In this document: piece by piece, positions 36,568 to 46,700 of the stretch
Layout: each line of letters opens with the position of its first letter
How positions within the stretch are numbered: the first letter of the stretch is position 1
The notes under the pieces: model-generated
Database searches by the model: none
Seen by the model: only the letters and a program-made list of their open reading frames with translations
Told to the model about the DNA's origin: nothing
From: JASGCP01 sp965263285
GTDB lineage: Bacteria; Bacteroidota; Bacteroidia; Chitinophagales; Chitinophagaceae
Direction: 5' to 3'
Length of the DNA stretch: 64,000 nt
Assembly (NCBI GenBank): GCA_965263285.1
Contig: CBDHHD010000016.1
Span: 1,302,001 to 1,366,000 of the forward strand
Translations under genes and position numbers: made by a program

Positions 36568-37617
36568 ATGAAATTGTCGCAATTTGAGTATCATTTACCA
36601 CAATCGTTGATAGCACAGGAACCTACAAAAAAAGAAAGTTCTTCTAGAATGATGGTTGTAAATAGACAAACAGGGAAAATAGAAAATAAAAATATTATCA
36701 ATATAATGGATTATTTTGACGATAAAGATGTTTTTGTGATTAACAATAGTAAAGTATTCCCAAGTAAATTATATGGGCGGAAAGAGAAAACAGATGCTAA
36801 GATAGAAGTATTTCTTTTAAGAGAATTAAATGCCCAATCTCAGCTTTGGGATGTGTTAGTAGATCCAGCTAGAAAAATACGCGTAGGTAATAAGTTATAT
36901 TTTGGTGGAGATGATGAGTTAATGGCAGAAGTAATTGATAATACAACAAGTAGAGGAAGAACCATTAAATTTTTATGGAATAAAAGTAATGAAGAATTGA
37001 AAACGCTTTTAGCTACAATGGGAGATATGCCTATTCCTAAATACATAAGAAGGAAACCTAACGATCTAGACAGAGCGCGTTATCAAACTGTATATGCTTC
37101 TGTTGATGCTTCTGTTGTAGCGCCTGGAGCCGGTTTGCATTTTACGAATCAACTTATTAAACGATGTGAGATTAAAGGAATTAAATTTGTGGAACTTACC
37201 ATGCATATTAGTATTAATACGCTAAAACCTATTGATGTAGAGGATTTAAGTAAATATAAGATGGATTCCGAGTTTTTTAAAATCACAGATAAAACTTGTG
37301 ATATTATTAACACAGCTAAAGACAATAGAAGAAGAATCTGTTCTATTGGTGCAAGTACTCTAAAGGCACTTGAAAGTAGTTGTACCGCACAACATTTTTT
37401 GAAGCCTACAACAGGATGGTCTAACTTTTTTATTCATCCTCCATATCATTTTAACATCGCAGATTCTTTATTAACTAATTTTCAATTTCCTAAAACCAGT
37501 TGGTTTATTACTACATGTGCGTTTGCGGGGTACGATTTAACGATGGAGATATATAAAAGAGCAATTAAAGACAAATATCATTTTCTGGTTTATGGGGATG
37601 CTTTATTAATTATCTAA
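36568..37617 (+). CDS. queA: QueA-family tRNA ribosyltransferase-isomerase, divergent motifs
   Basis: A 349-residue homologue of QueA, which adds the epoxy-cyclopentanediol ring to 7-aminomethyl-7-deazaguanine in tRNA using SAM. The N-terminal half is typical (MKLSQFEYHLPQSLIAQEP, VFVINNSKVFPSKLYG, LWDVLVDPARKIRVGNKLYFG). Several usually strict motifs are altered: APTAGLHF reads APGAGLHF (185-192), HVGLGTFRPV reads HISINTLKPI (213-222), VGTT reads IGAS (260-263). The fold is complete, so it may be a drifting or repurposed QueA. Confidence 0.88.
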   Translation: MKLSQFEYHLPQSLIAQEPTKKESSSRMMVVNRQTGKIENKNIINIMDYFDDKDVFVINNSKVFPSKLYGRKEKTDAKIEVFLLRELNAQSQLWDVLVDPARKIRVGNKLYFGGDDELMAEVIDNTTSRGRTIKFLWNKSNEELKTLLATMGDMPIPKYIRRKPNDLDRARYQTVYASVDASVVAPGAGLHFTNQLIKRCEIKGIKFVELTMHISINTLKPIDVEDLSKYKMDSEFFKITDKTCDIINTAKDNRRRICSIGASTLKALESSCTAQHFLKPTTGWSNFFIHPPYHFNIADSLLTNFQFPKTSWFITTCAFAGYDLTMEIYKRAIKDKYHFLVYGDALLII

Positions 37618-37631
37618 ATTGTATATAGTAT

Positions 37632-38048
37632 ATGAAGAAAAAAGAATGGTACCAAAGATGTATTGTTTTTATTGTATTATTTGTTTTTAATGTGATCATC
37701 TACACATATAGTGTTGGTAGTTATGCTCAACCGCCTATTCCAGCTCGTGCTTTTATTGTTAATCAGAGAGTTAATATAGAAGATGAGCGAATAATAGATA
37801 GCCTTAACAATGTTATATATAAGAAGTTAAAATTAACGAGCGAGCAGACAATGAAAATAAAAGCATTATTTGATACTATTAAGATTCAATGGAAATCATT
37901 TTTAGCATACCCACGTAAAGTAAAAGAAAAAGAAAAAGAAGGATATAGATTAAATGAAATAAAAATAAAAGCACTAAAAGATATTGTGGGAGATAGAAAT
38001 TATAATAAATATGTAAAATTATTTTGTAAAGAATTTTATTGCAAATAG
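37632..38048 (+). CDS. Small secreted protein of unknown function
   Basis: A 138-residue protein with an N-terminal membrane/signal segment (CIVFIVLFVFNVIIYTYSVGSYAQ), then a mostly helical, Lys-rich body. LKLTSEQTMKIKALFDTI recalls the LTxxQ-type helices of small periplasmic Spy-like proteins, but this is weak. It starts 14 nt after queA, so it is likely cotranscribed. No specific function can be assigned. Confidence 0.75.
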   Translation: MKKKEWYQRCIVFIVLFVFNVIIYTYSVGSYAQPPIPARAFIVNQRVNIEDERIIDSLNNVIYKKLKLTSEQTMKIKALFDTIKIQWKSFLAYPRKVKEKEKEGYRLNEIKIKALKDIVGDRNYNKYVKLFCKEFYCK

Positions 38049-38116
38049 TAATGTATTATAAAATAAAAAAAAGTAAATATCATTGGAATATGTTAATCTA
38101 AAGGGTGTTTAATTGT

Positions 38117-38178
38117 CATGTTTCACAAGGTTGTTGATGAAAAATTATCTTATTGAGGATATAGCCTTGTGAAACATG
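38117..38178. terminator. 62-bp palindrome made of paired IS481 ends
   Basis: CATGTTTCACAAGG (38117-38130) and CCTTGTGAAACATG (38165-38178) pair perfectly around a 34-nt loop beginning TTGTTGATGA as in the IS481 end. It lies between two convergent genes, so it may act as a bidirectional terminator; in origin it looks like a minimal IS481-derived MITE. Confidence 0.55.
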
Positions 38179-38221
38179 GCAAGTAGTTACTAAATCGTTA
38201 GTCATATAATTGCATTATACC

Positions 38222-40540
38222 TTATTTTTTCGTTTTTTCTATTAATAATAATAATACCGGCAATAGTATAAGATTGGTAATAGTGCTAAAAAGCAATGTC
38301 AAAGAAGTAAGCCAACCAAGAGATCGAGTGCCGCCAAAACTACTAAAGCAAAAAATAAAGAAACCTGCAATAAGTACAAATGATGTATATAAAATACTTA
38401 CTCCTGTATGACGAATGGTTTGAGATAATACTTTCTTTGTATTGTATTGGTAAGACTCCTGTTCTTGTTTATAATTAACCAAAAATCGAATAGTAATATC
38501 AATAGCAATACCTAATGCTACACTAAATATCAATACAGTGGAAGGTTTTAATGCAATTCCCATCCATCCCATGATGCCTGCTGTCATTAAAAGCGGAATC
38601 ATATTAGGTATTAATGAACAAATTAAAATGCGAAATGATTTAAATAGGTATAACATACAAATAGCAATTAATACAAATGCCCATACAATACTATCTACAA
38701 GTCCTTTAATAATAAAGTTAATGCCTTCTAAAAATGTAATACATGAGCCTGTATAGGTAATTTGGTATTTACTTGTATCAAATATTTGATTTGCCTTTTT
38801 CGATATATGTTGTAAAATAGAAGGCAATACAGCACTTCCCACATCTTTCATATTGGTAGTGATTCTTATAATTTGTTTATTGCTATCTATAAAGCTATTC
38901 ATCATTTTAGACATGCTGTTTCCATTATGTGTTTGTGCACTTCTTTGATTTAAGTAAGGGGCGAGAAAAATCATATCAAATGTATTAGGCACGCTATAGC
39001 TAGTCGTATCGCCTTGGTAATAGGCCTGTCTTGCAAATTTAAGTCCATTTACAAAAGAAGTGGGAATAGACATCATAGGCATAGCATTGATAGAATCTGA
39101 GAAATCATTTATGTTTTGAAAAAGTGCAAGAGATCGTGTTATCCCATTTTTTCTTTTTGTATCTATTAATACCTCTAAAGGTAATATTCCTTTAAAATTA
39201 TTTTGGAACCATAACAAATCTACATAAACAGGATCTTTCTTCGGAAAATCATCTACTATAAAACCTTCACTTTTTAATTTGAAAGTGCCTAATAGAGATA
39301 TAACAACACATACAATAGCAATGGATAATATCCAACGCATGTGTTGAAAGCACCATTTTTCTATACGCTCAAGTGTTTTTTCTAAATACCGATTATGAAG
39401 ATAATTAAGATGTCTTGTTTTAGGAATAGGTAGAAAACTAAGAACTGAAGGTAAGAATAGCAAAGAAATAAAAAATAAAGAGAAAATGGTAAGTCCTGCT
39501 ACCACGCCAAATTCTTTTAATAAACTACTTTGGGTAAAAGCAAATACAGCAAACCCTATAGCAGCTGCAATATTGCAGAAAAGCGTAATAATACCCATCT
39601 TCCCAATCATAGCAATGAGCGCTTCTTTTTGATTGTTAAGATGTTTGTATGAGGTGTGATACTTATTTAAAAAGTAAATACAGTTTGGAATTCCAATTAC
39701 AATAACTAACGGAGGTATTAAGGCAGATAGCAATGTTATTTTATATCCACAAATAACTAAAAATCCTATACACCAAATAACACCAATAATAACAACGGTT
39801 AAGCTTATTACCATTGTGCTAAATGATCTAAAGAATAGAAGTAATGCCAATGCACTTAATAAAATAGAACTTGTTAAGAACCAACGCATTTCTACGGCTA
39901 TGCGATTAGCCATTGTTGTACGAATATAGGGAAATCCACTTTCATGAACTGCAATGCCTGTTTCTTTTGTAAAAGAAGCACCTGCTTTACTAATACGATC
40001 TATTAATAGTGTTCTCGCTCCACTGTTAATAGAATCGGCATTAAGTTGTATAAGATATATATATGCATGTGTTTCAGGATTATATATTCTATTGCGATAA
40101 AAAATATCATTTTGAAAAATAGCTCTTGCATGATTCAAGCTATCTTGTGAAGTAAAAGTATGATTTAATAAAGCAGTTGCAACAAATCGTTGTTGTGTGT
40201 CAACAGATAAATGCACTGCATCAATAAAACTAAATACACCTATTACACCCGGTATGTGTTGTAATTCTTTTTGTAATGTAATAGCTTTATTAAATATAGG
40301 CAATGTAAATAATTGATCCGATTCAACTCCTATAATCATATCATTACCATCGTCTCCAAATAGTTTTTTAAAATTTTCATAATCCTTAAATTTAGGATTA
40401 CTAGCGGGTATTACATTATTATAATCATAACTTAATTGCACTTTACTTGCTTCATATCCCATTATAATAGTGAATATTCCTAATATAATAAGACAAAATA
40501 CCCTTTTTTTTAATATCCATTTAGCAATTGAAAACCACAT
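38222..40540 (-). CDS. RND-superfamily MMPL-type membrane transporter
   Basis: About 772 residues with the MMPL/RND layout: TM1 near the start (RVFCLIILGIFTIIMGYEAS), a large periplasmic domain with DYNNVIPASNPKFKDYENFKKLFG, five clustered TMs (residues ~225-380 of the frame), a second soluble loop, then a second TM cluster with IFSVALGIAIDITIRFLVNYK. Such proteins move lipids or hydrophobic compounds; in Bacteroidota many are annotated patched-like. Start placed at ATG 40540. Substrate unknown. Confidence 0.85.
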   Translation of the reverse strand: MWFSIAKWILKKRVFCLIILGIFTIIMGYEASKVQLSYDYNNVIPASNPKFKDYENFKKLFGDDGNDMIIGVESDQLFTLPIFNKAITLQKELQHIPGVIGVFSFIDAVHLSVDTQQRFVATALLNHTFTSQDSLNHARAIFQNDIFYRNRIYNPETHAYIYLIQLNADSINSGARTLLIDRISKAGASFTKETGIAVHESGFPYIRTTMANRIAVEMRWFLTSSILLSALALLLFFRSFSTMVISLTVVIIGVIWCIGFLVICGYKITLLSALIPPLVIVIGIPNCIYFLNKYHTSYKHLNNQKEALIAMIGKMGIITLFCNIAAAIGFAVFAFTQSSLLKEFGVVAGLTIFSLFFISLLFLPSVLSFLPIPKTRHLNYLHNRYLEKTLERIEKWCFQHMRWILSIAIVCVVISLLGTFKLKSEGFIVDDFPKKDPVYVDLLWFQNNFKGILPLEVLIDTKRKNGITRSLALFQNINDFSDSINAMPMMSIPTSFVNGLKFARQAYYQGDTTSYSVPNTFDMIFLAPYLNQRSAQTHNGNSMSKMMNSFIDSNKQIIRITTNMKDVGSAVLPSILQHISKKANQIFDTSKYQITYTGSCITFLEGINFIIKGLVDSIVWAFVLIAICMLYLFKSFRILICSLIPNMIPLLMTAGIMGWMGIALKPSTVLIFSVALGIAIDITIRFLVNYKQEQESYQYNTKKVLSQTIRHTGVSILYTSFVLIAGFFIFCFSSFGGTRSLGWLTSLTLLFSTITNLILLPVLLLLIEKTKK

Positions 40541-40607
40541 GTTATTTTTTTTAAATAAAAAGCACAAAGAAACTATAAAAAAATCATACAATATATATAA
40601 TGATTTT

Positions 40608-41705
40608 TTATTTATTCACCGTAATAGGAAAGGGCTTTGTTCGAATAACAAATGGAGTAGCTTTATTACTAAATAAAATAAGGTATACCATAGCGCCATT
40701 GTTAAGATAACTATTTAATCCAGAATAAGAAATATTAAATAATGTACTTATATTATTATTAGGTAAAAGATTTATTATAAGACCTCCTCCCGTTTGTGTT
40801 GTATTCACTCCAAATAATGAAAGCCCATTCGTATATATAGCTTGTAGAGTGTCTATTCTAGGAGTATATTGTTGCCAATTAACCATTACAGACAATGCCA
40901 ATGTGTCTGTAATAGTACTACTCGCAGGATTTATAAATGTATTAAATCTTTGATTATCAATGAATTGTGTAATAAAAGGAGCCGACAAATCAATAGGCAC
41001 TTTGTTCATATTTGTTTGATAATTTGCTTTTGTAATAGCAGACACAATAGTATCTTTGGTAGAGGTAATATCATTATTAAATACAAACTGTAATATATTA
41101 TTGCCTGTATTTAAATTAACTTGATTGGGATTAGCTACTTGTTTATTAATTAATATCGCTTTAATAGTTCCATTAGTTAGAGAAAAAGCAGCTGTAAAAT
41201 TTGTTGTGGTAGTGCCAGAAGGTTGAATGTTTATGCTAAGATTAGCCGTATCTACCATAGAATGAATATTACTTCCTAGGTACCAAGGATCGTTTTGAAC
41301 AAAAGAAGTAATGCTAAAATTAGCTGATAGAATAGTTAATACAACAGAGTCTTTAATAAATAGATTGTTAGTTTTATTCGTAATAGTAAAAATAATACTC
41401 TTTCTACTGGCTACCTGTATTGGTTGATAAATAAAATTATATGTTATACCACCACTTACAGTATAATTTGTATTTGGATAGTACATTTTATTGGTATTAT
41501 CTGTTAATATATCACTTACAACAAGCGTATATATGTCTGTCGGGTTCACTCCTTTTATAATAAGTGAAATGTTTGCTTGATTGGCGATATTAATCGTATA
41601 GTTGGTGGCCGACAAATTAATTGTAAATTCATTCCCTCCTTGTTTTTTACAAGATGATATACATAATAGGACCAATAAAAAGTTAATAAATACTTTAGAA
41701 TACAT
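40608..41705 (-). CDS. Repeat lipoprotein, relative of the protein at 12534
   Basis: A 365-residue lipoprotein (signal and lipobox KVFINFLLVLLCISSC). Three beta-rich modules follow, each with a phrase like IFTITNKTNNLFIKDSV or YTLVVSDIL and a MYYPNTNYTVSGGITY-type turn. The same module pattern occurs in the first part of the protein at 12534, but here no LRR or Ig domain is present. Probably surface or periplasmic; function unknown. It lies 67 nt upstream of the MMPL gene on the same strand. Confidence 0.75.
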   Translation of the reverse strand: MYSKVFINFLLVLLCISSCKKQGGNEFTINLSATNYTINIANQANISLIIKGVNPTDIYTLVVSDILTDNTNKMYYPNTNYTVSGGITYNFIYQPIQVASRKSIIFTITNKTNNLFIKDSVVLTILSANFSITSFVQNDPWYLGSNIHSMVDTANLSINIQPSGTTTTNFTAAFSLTNGTIKAILINKQVANPNQVNLNTGNNILQFVFNNDITSTKDTIVSAITKANYQTNMNKVPIDLSAPFITQFIDNQRFNTFINPASSTITDTLALSVMVNWQQYTPRIDTLQAIYTNGLSLFGVNTTQTGGGLIINLLPNNNISTLFNISYSGLNSYLNNGAMVYLILFSNKATPFVIRTKPFPITVNK

Positions 41706-41759
41706 GAAAAAAATTATAAACTATAATATATAAATATAAATCATTTTAATGTATCTATT

Positions 41760-41949
41760 TGTCATGTTTCACAACGTTATTGATGAAAATTGACTATTTC
41801 TACATGCGAATTTAGGAGTTTATTTTTAAATTCTGAAGGAGTTTGTAAAAATATTTCAGGTTTTAGTTGGTACCACTTTTCTAGCGCTTCAAAAGGTGTT
41901 TTTACATTTAGTTCTTTTCTTAAAGAACCATGCCGTCTGTGAAGATTAT
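41760..41949 (-). mobile_element. IS481 left-end fragment
   Basis: Begins TGTCATGTTTCACAACG at 41760 and encodes the last ~45 residues of the transposase (NLHRRHGSLRKELNVKTPFE). It is cut at 41949 by the IS256 end. Confidence 0.88.
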
Positions 41950-42067
41950 GGGAGTATAAAAAAGATTGTGTAAATAGAAATACTATTTTTGGGGAACGAA
42001 GGGAGGGCGGAGCCCTACCAAAGTGAACCCAAAAATAGTATTTCATTATTTTTTTTCCCTATTTTAT
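41950..42067 (+). mobile_element. IS256 left-end remnant with leader hairpin
   Basis: Starts GGGAGTATAAAAAAGATTG at 41950 and matches the first ~118 bp of the IS256 copies at 1467 and 1863, including the hairpin (41978-42043, loop as in the inner copy), then stops at 42067. No transposase or right end remains. Confidence 0.9.
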
Positions 42068-42406
42068 CTTCCATAACTATTCTTGGCAATTTACAATGAA
42101 TATATGTTGCGTATTCTAATATAGCAAGATGTTGCCATTGTCTAACGGGTGAAAAATCGTAAACTTTATATTGTTCGCCATCTTCCATAGTGTATGTATT
42201 TTCAACATAACTCACATGTATATTAATAACTAAATTATCATCATCTTTATCAATCTTATTTACTTTCCATTCTTGTCCATAATTTAATATTTCTGACACA
42301 AATTTGTTTAATTGCATTAATTATATATTTTTAAAAATCAAAAATAAATTGGTTTTTTTAAAAATATATTATCTTTGTTGTTGCTCACTAAAAAAATCGT
42401 TATACC
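42068..42406 (-). mobile_element. ISL3-B 5' fragment
   Basis: Encodes the N-terminal part of an ISAon1/ISL3-type transposase from ATG 42317 (MQLNKFVSEILNYGQEWKV, YKVYDFSPVRQWQHLAILEY), related to but distinct from ISL3-A (YKIYDYLPEREWQHL). The outer end reads, on the minus strand, GGTATAACGATTTTTTTAG starting at 42406. It is truncated by the IS256 remnant. It lies 15 nt from the viperin start. Confidence 0.82.
42349..42377 (+). promoter_or_regulatory. Promoter inside the ISL3-B end, reading into the viperin gene
   Basis: TTGG at 42349-42352 is followed after 17 nt by TATCTTTG (42370-42377), a good fit to the Bacteroidota -33/-7 pattern, 44 nt before the ATG at 42422. The boxes lie inside the IS end and point outward. 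Confidence 0.55.
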
Positions 42407-42421
42407 ATTAATCATAATCAT

Positions 42422-43279
42422 ATGTCAGTTAAAAGAAAAATATTTCCGTCTATTGGACTTCATTTAATCAAACCATGTAATATGAAATGTAAATTCTGTC
42501 ATTCTAAATATGAGGATATACATGCTAAACAAATTCCCAAACAGGATGTATGTGTTATACTCGATAAATTAAAATCTGCAGGATTGAGAAAGGTAAACTT
42601 TGCTGGAGGAGAACCATTGCTTTATAAAGATATTGTTGAAGTAGTACAGCATGCTAAAGAAATTGGATTATTAACCCAAATATTTACTAATGGATTTTTT
42701 CTAGATGATCAATTGTTAATGGCTTTAAAACCTCATCTTGATTGGATTTCTTTGTCTGTAGATAGTTTAAGCAAAGAAACAAATATACATATAGGTAGGG
42801 TACACAAAGGCAATGAAATGGTAGATTATTATGGGGTAGCAAAAAAAATAAAACAATATGACTTTAGATTTAAAGTGAATACGGTGGTATCAAAATTTAA
42901 TGAGAATGAAAACATACAAGAGTTTCTTTCTTCTGTACAACCTGATATTTGGAAAATTATACAAGTGTTTAAAGTAGATGATCAAAATTTGGATAGTTTT
43001 AATGAATGTAAAGTGGATATAGAGACCTATCATAAATATATTAATCGTCATACCTATCCGCATAATAAAATTATTGTAGAGACTAATGAATTAACACACG
43101 CAAGTCATTTAATGGTAGATCCTACGGGAAGGTTGTATGATAGTGTTACAGGACCTTGTACATATTCTACTCACCCACTGACTACAGATAGTGTAGAAAA
43201 TTGCTTATACAGTATTAATGAAGTCTCTTGGGAAACTTATCGAAAAAGAAATAGTCATCAAGCTAATTGCCTTTCTTAA
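42422..43279 (+). CDS. Viperin-family antiviral radical SAM enzyme (prokaryotic viperin)
   Basis: A 285-residue radical SAM protein. The cluster motif CxxxCxxC is C19, C23, C26 (KPCNMKCKFCHSKYED); GGEP at 62-65 binds SAM. The viperin-type core follows: LDKLKSAGLRKVNFAGGEP, LDWISLSVDSL, IGRVHKG, FKVNTVVSKFNENENI (close to viperin FKINSVINRFNVEEDM), WKIIQVFKVDDQN and the late ETNELTHASHLMVDPTGRLYD. Known prokaryotic viperins convert CTP, UTP or GTP to 3'-deoxy-3',4'-didehydro nucleotides that stop phage RNA synthesis; which nucleotide is used here is unknown. No nucleotide kinase gene is adjacent. Complete and intact, between two IS ends. Confidence 0.9.
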   Translation: MSVKRKIFPSIGLHLIKPCNMKCKFCHSKYEDIHAKQIPKQDVCVILDKLKSAGLRKVNFAGGEPLLYKDIVEVVQHAKEIGLLTQIFTNGFFLDDQLLMALKPHLDWISLSVDSLSKETNIHIGRVHKGNEMVDYYGVAKKIKQYDFRFKVNTVVSKFNENENIQEFLSSVQPDIWKIIQVFKVDDQNLDSFNECKVDIETYHKYINRHTYPHNKIIVETNELTHASHLMVDPTGRLYDSVTGPCTYSTHPLTTDSVENCLYSINEVSWETYRKRNSHQANCLS

Positions 43280-43298
43280 TTTTTCTCCTTAAAAATTT

Positions 43299-43640
43299 GG
43301 TATAACGACTTTTTTTATGGGACCAATTTAAGTTTACCGAAATAGAATAAAGTATTAATCCTAAATATTTCAAAACTTTTAAATCTTTGTGCCTTAATTA
43401 ATAGTCTTTGAATCTTTGCATTACATTGTTCATGAAATCCATTATTTGTTGCTGAATTCAAGGTTTAATGCTATTTTTCAAAGATTTAAGGGTAGCCCTC
43501 ATCAAATATTACCCGTTATTTCTATATTTATAATTATTCTATAATCAAATACACTTCTTTATTAAACTTATTTGGCTAACTAAGTGGATATAATTATATT
43601 TATCTTAGTATTTCAAAAAAGATATAACCCATTTGTATTT
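43299..43640. repeat. IS end motif and dispersed repeat copy downstream of viperin
   Basis: GGTATAACGACTTTTTTTATG at 43299 matches the ISL3-B end for about the first 17 bases, reading away from the viperin gene. From about 43490 a copy of the dispersed repeat follows (GGTAGCCCTCATCAAATATT to TATTTCAAAAAAGATATAACCC). The 426-nt gap has no gene. Confidence 0.65.
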
Positions 43641-43667
43641 TTAATAAAACAAGTCTTAAATTTCTAA

Positions 43668-43675
43668 TATCTTTG
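43668..43675 (+). promoter_or_regulatory. -7 promoter box (TATCTTTG) for the DUF2723 gene
   Basis: TATCTTTG lies 30 nt before ATG 43706. An in-frame TTG at 43673 falls inside the box, so it cannot be the start. Confidence 0.6.
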
Positions 43676-43705
43676 CAATTTGACATTTATAATCATCATA
43701 TTACT

Positions 43706-46700
43706 ATGCATAAAAATAAGGAATATCAAAAAATCAATACTATTATTGGGTGGATTATTTTTGCTATTGCTTCTTATACATATTTATCAACAAGAGAAGC
43801 GGGTATTAGTTTTTGGGATTGTGGAGAATTTGTAAGTTGTAGTTACAAATTACAAGTATCGCACCCTCCTGGAGCTCCTTTTTTTATTCTTATGGGGAGA
43901 ATTTTTATTTTATTGTTTGGCAATAATCCACATACTGTAGCAACTGCTGTGAATAGTATGAGTGGATTATCGGGTGGATTTGCTATGATGTTTTTGTTTT
44001 GGATTATTACTCATTGGGCAAATAAAATAGTAAAAAAAGACAACCTTCCTTATACTTCATCTGAATGGGTAAGTATCATGGGTGCTGGTGTAATTGGTGC
44101 ATTGGCATTTACTTGGTCTGATACGATATGGTTTAGCATGGTAGAGGGTATTGTATTCTCCATGGCTCAGTTTTTTAGTGTGCTTATTCTATGGCTAATG
44201 GTAAAGTGGGAAAATAGGTCTGATGAACCGAATGCAGATAGATGGATTATACTTTGCTTTTTTTGCTTTGGATTAGCAGTAGGGGTTCATGTGCTTACTT
44301 TACTGGTGGCTCCATGTATTATTTTAATATATTTTTATAAAAGAAGGAAGACTTGGAGTCATGTTGTATTTAGAAAAAATACTTTAAAAATACTTTGGGT
44401 GGGTGGTGGTATTTTGTTTTTGCTTAGTCTATTAATGGAGAATAGTGCTGTTAATCCAGATAAAGGCATTGGTTTTGATAGTACCTATTCGTCGCTTATT
44501 TTTATGGGAGTGCTTATTATTAGGCTTGTTGTATATCTCATAGAACGAAAATATAAAAATAACATAGAGAAAAAAGAAAAATTCGTAGGTTTATTTTTCT
44601 TTTTCTTTCTCTCTTGTATTATTACAGGAGGAATTTATGTTTTTGTTATGAGGTACACTGTTTTAGGGGGAGGATACTTTGACCTATTCTTTGTAAATAA
44701 CTTTCATTTGCCATTTTTCTCTGGATACATAGTGTTTTTTATTATCTTGATAGCTTTCTTTTTTTACATTATTACATTATCGGTTCGTAAAAAATTAAGA
44801 TATCTCTACTTGCTTTCTTGGATTATGATTGCTGTGTTAACACCTTTTGTGCTTAGTTATTTAATCACGATGTTAAGAGCTAATGCAGAACCATCTATTA
44901 ATATGTATAAAGTAGATAATCCTATTACTTTAGTAAGTTATTTAGGACGAGATCAATATGGTGAAATACCCCATGTATATTCACAAACATTTGTAGCCCA
45001 ACCCGTTGATATAAAACCAACAGGTACCCGTTATGAAAAAGGCTCAAATGGTGAATATATTGTAGCAGGGAAAAACTATCAATATGTTTATTTGCCAGAA
45101 GATAAAATGGTATTTCCTCGTTTATATGACCCGTCTAACGACCAAGGCCATGCAGATTATTATGCTTATTTCTTAGGTTATGGGAAAGATAAAGATGGCC
45201 ACTATGTTAATGCAGATGGGTCTCCTATACATCCTACACAAAAAGAAAATATAAGTTTTTTCTTGGGATACCAAACCTATTTTATGTATATTCGTTATTT
45301 GCTATGGAATTATGCGGGTAGACAAGACGACTTACAAGGTTTGTTTATTGGTAATGGAAGAGATGGAAACTGGATTACAGGCATGAACGCTTTGGATGGC
45401 ATATTTTTAGGTAATCAAAATTTTCTACCACATAGTATTTTACATGATAAAGGAAGAACTATTATGTTGGCATTACCCTTTATATTAGGTCTTATAGGAC
45501 TGTTCTTTCATTTCAAAAATACTTCTGATGAGGCTATCATTGTTTTATTTTATATTTTATTTACAGGTATTGCGCTAACGGTATACCTTAATATGCCAGG
45601 ATATCAACCTAGAGAACGAGACTATGCTTTTGAAAGTTCGGTAGGAGCATTTGCAATATGGATTGGGCTAGGATTTTTAAAAGTTCGGTTATGGTTGCAA
45701 AAATATTTTTCTGCATTAAATGCAGCCATTGTTGCCTTTATAGTATGCCTGCTTTTAGTTCCTATATTAATGGTATCACAAGAATGGAAATCACATGATA
45801 GAAGTAAAAAATTATTACCAGGAGATATAGCTAGAGATTATCTTAATTCTTGCCCTCCTAATGCTATTCTATTTACTTTTGGAGATAATGATACTTATCC
45901 TCTATGGTTTGAACAAGAAGTAGAAAATGTGAGACCTGATATTCGTATCATTAATTTTAGTTTATTAGGAGTAGATTGGTATATTAATCAGCTACGAAGA
46001 AAAGTAAATGAAAGTGATGCTATCGATGTGTTATGGGCACCTGAACAAATTCAAGGAGATAAATTAAATTATGCACAATATCAACCTAATGCTCAGTTAA
46101 ACCCTAATCAGTATTATGATCTAAAAACTATATTAAACAATTATATAGCTAATCAAGATCCTACCAACTACAATCAGCAAGGAGCAGCTATTATTCCAAC
46201 GCTCAACCTATCCATACCTGTTGATACGAATCTTGTTCGTCGTAATGGTACTATAAACCCTAATGATAGTGTGGTATCTAATATACAATTTAAACTATCG
46301 AAAACCACTCTTTTAAAAAATGATTTAGCTGTATTAGCAATTATTGCTGCTAACCATTGGAGGAGACCTATTTGTTTTACTTCTCCTTATACAGGATCTG
46401 ATGGGGTAGGTTTAGATTCGTATATAAGAAGAGATGGTATGACTTATCAATTAGTGCCTGTATTTAATAGTGCTGTGAATACAAATGCTGTATATAATTT
46501 ACTTATGAATCATTTTAGATTTGGAAGTGCAGATATCCCAGGGGTGTATTTTGATGAAACCAATAGGGGAACACTTAATAGCATGCGACAATTATTTGCT
46601 ATAGAAGCGCTTGATTTAATAGATAAAAATAAAATAGATAGTGCCCGTAAAGTGCTTGAAGTATGCGATAAACACATGCTTGTGTCTAATTTCCCTTATG

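Noticed and set aside
42422..43279. Viperin candidate as MoaA, NifB-like or a peptide-modifying radical SAM enzyme
   Set aside because: No second cluster motif or SPASM Cys set is present, the length is short, and the KVNTVVSKFN plus WKIIQVF block is specific to viperins.
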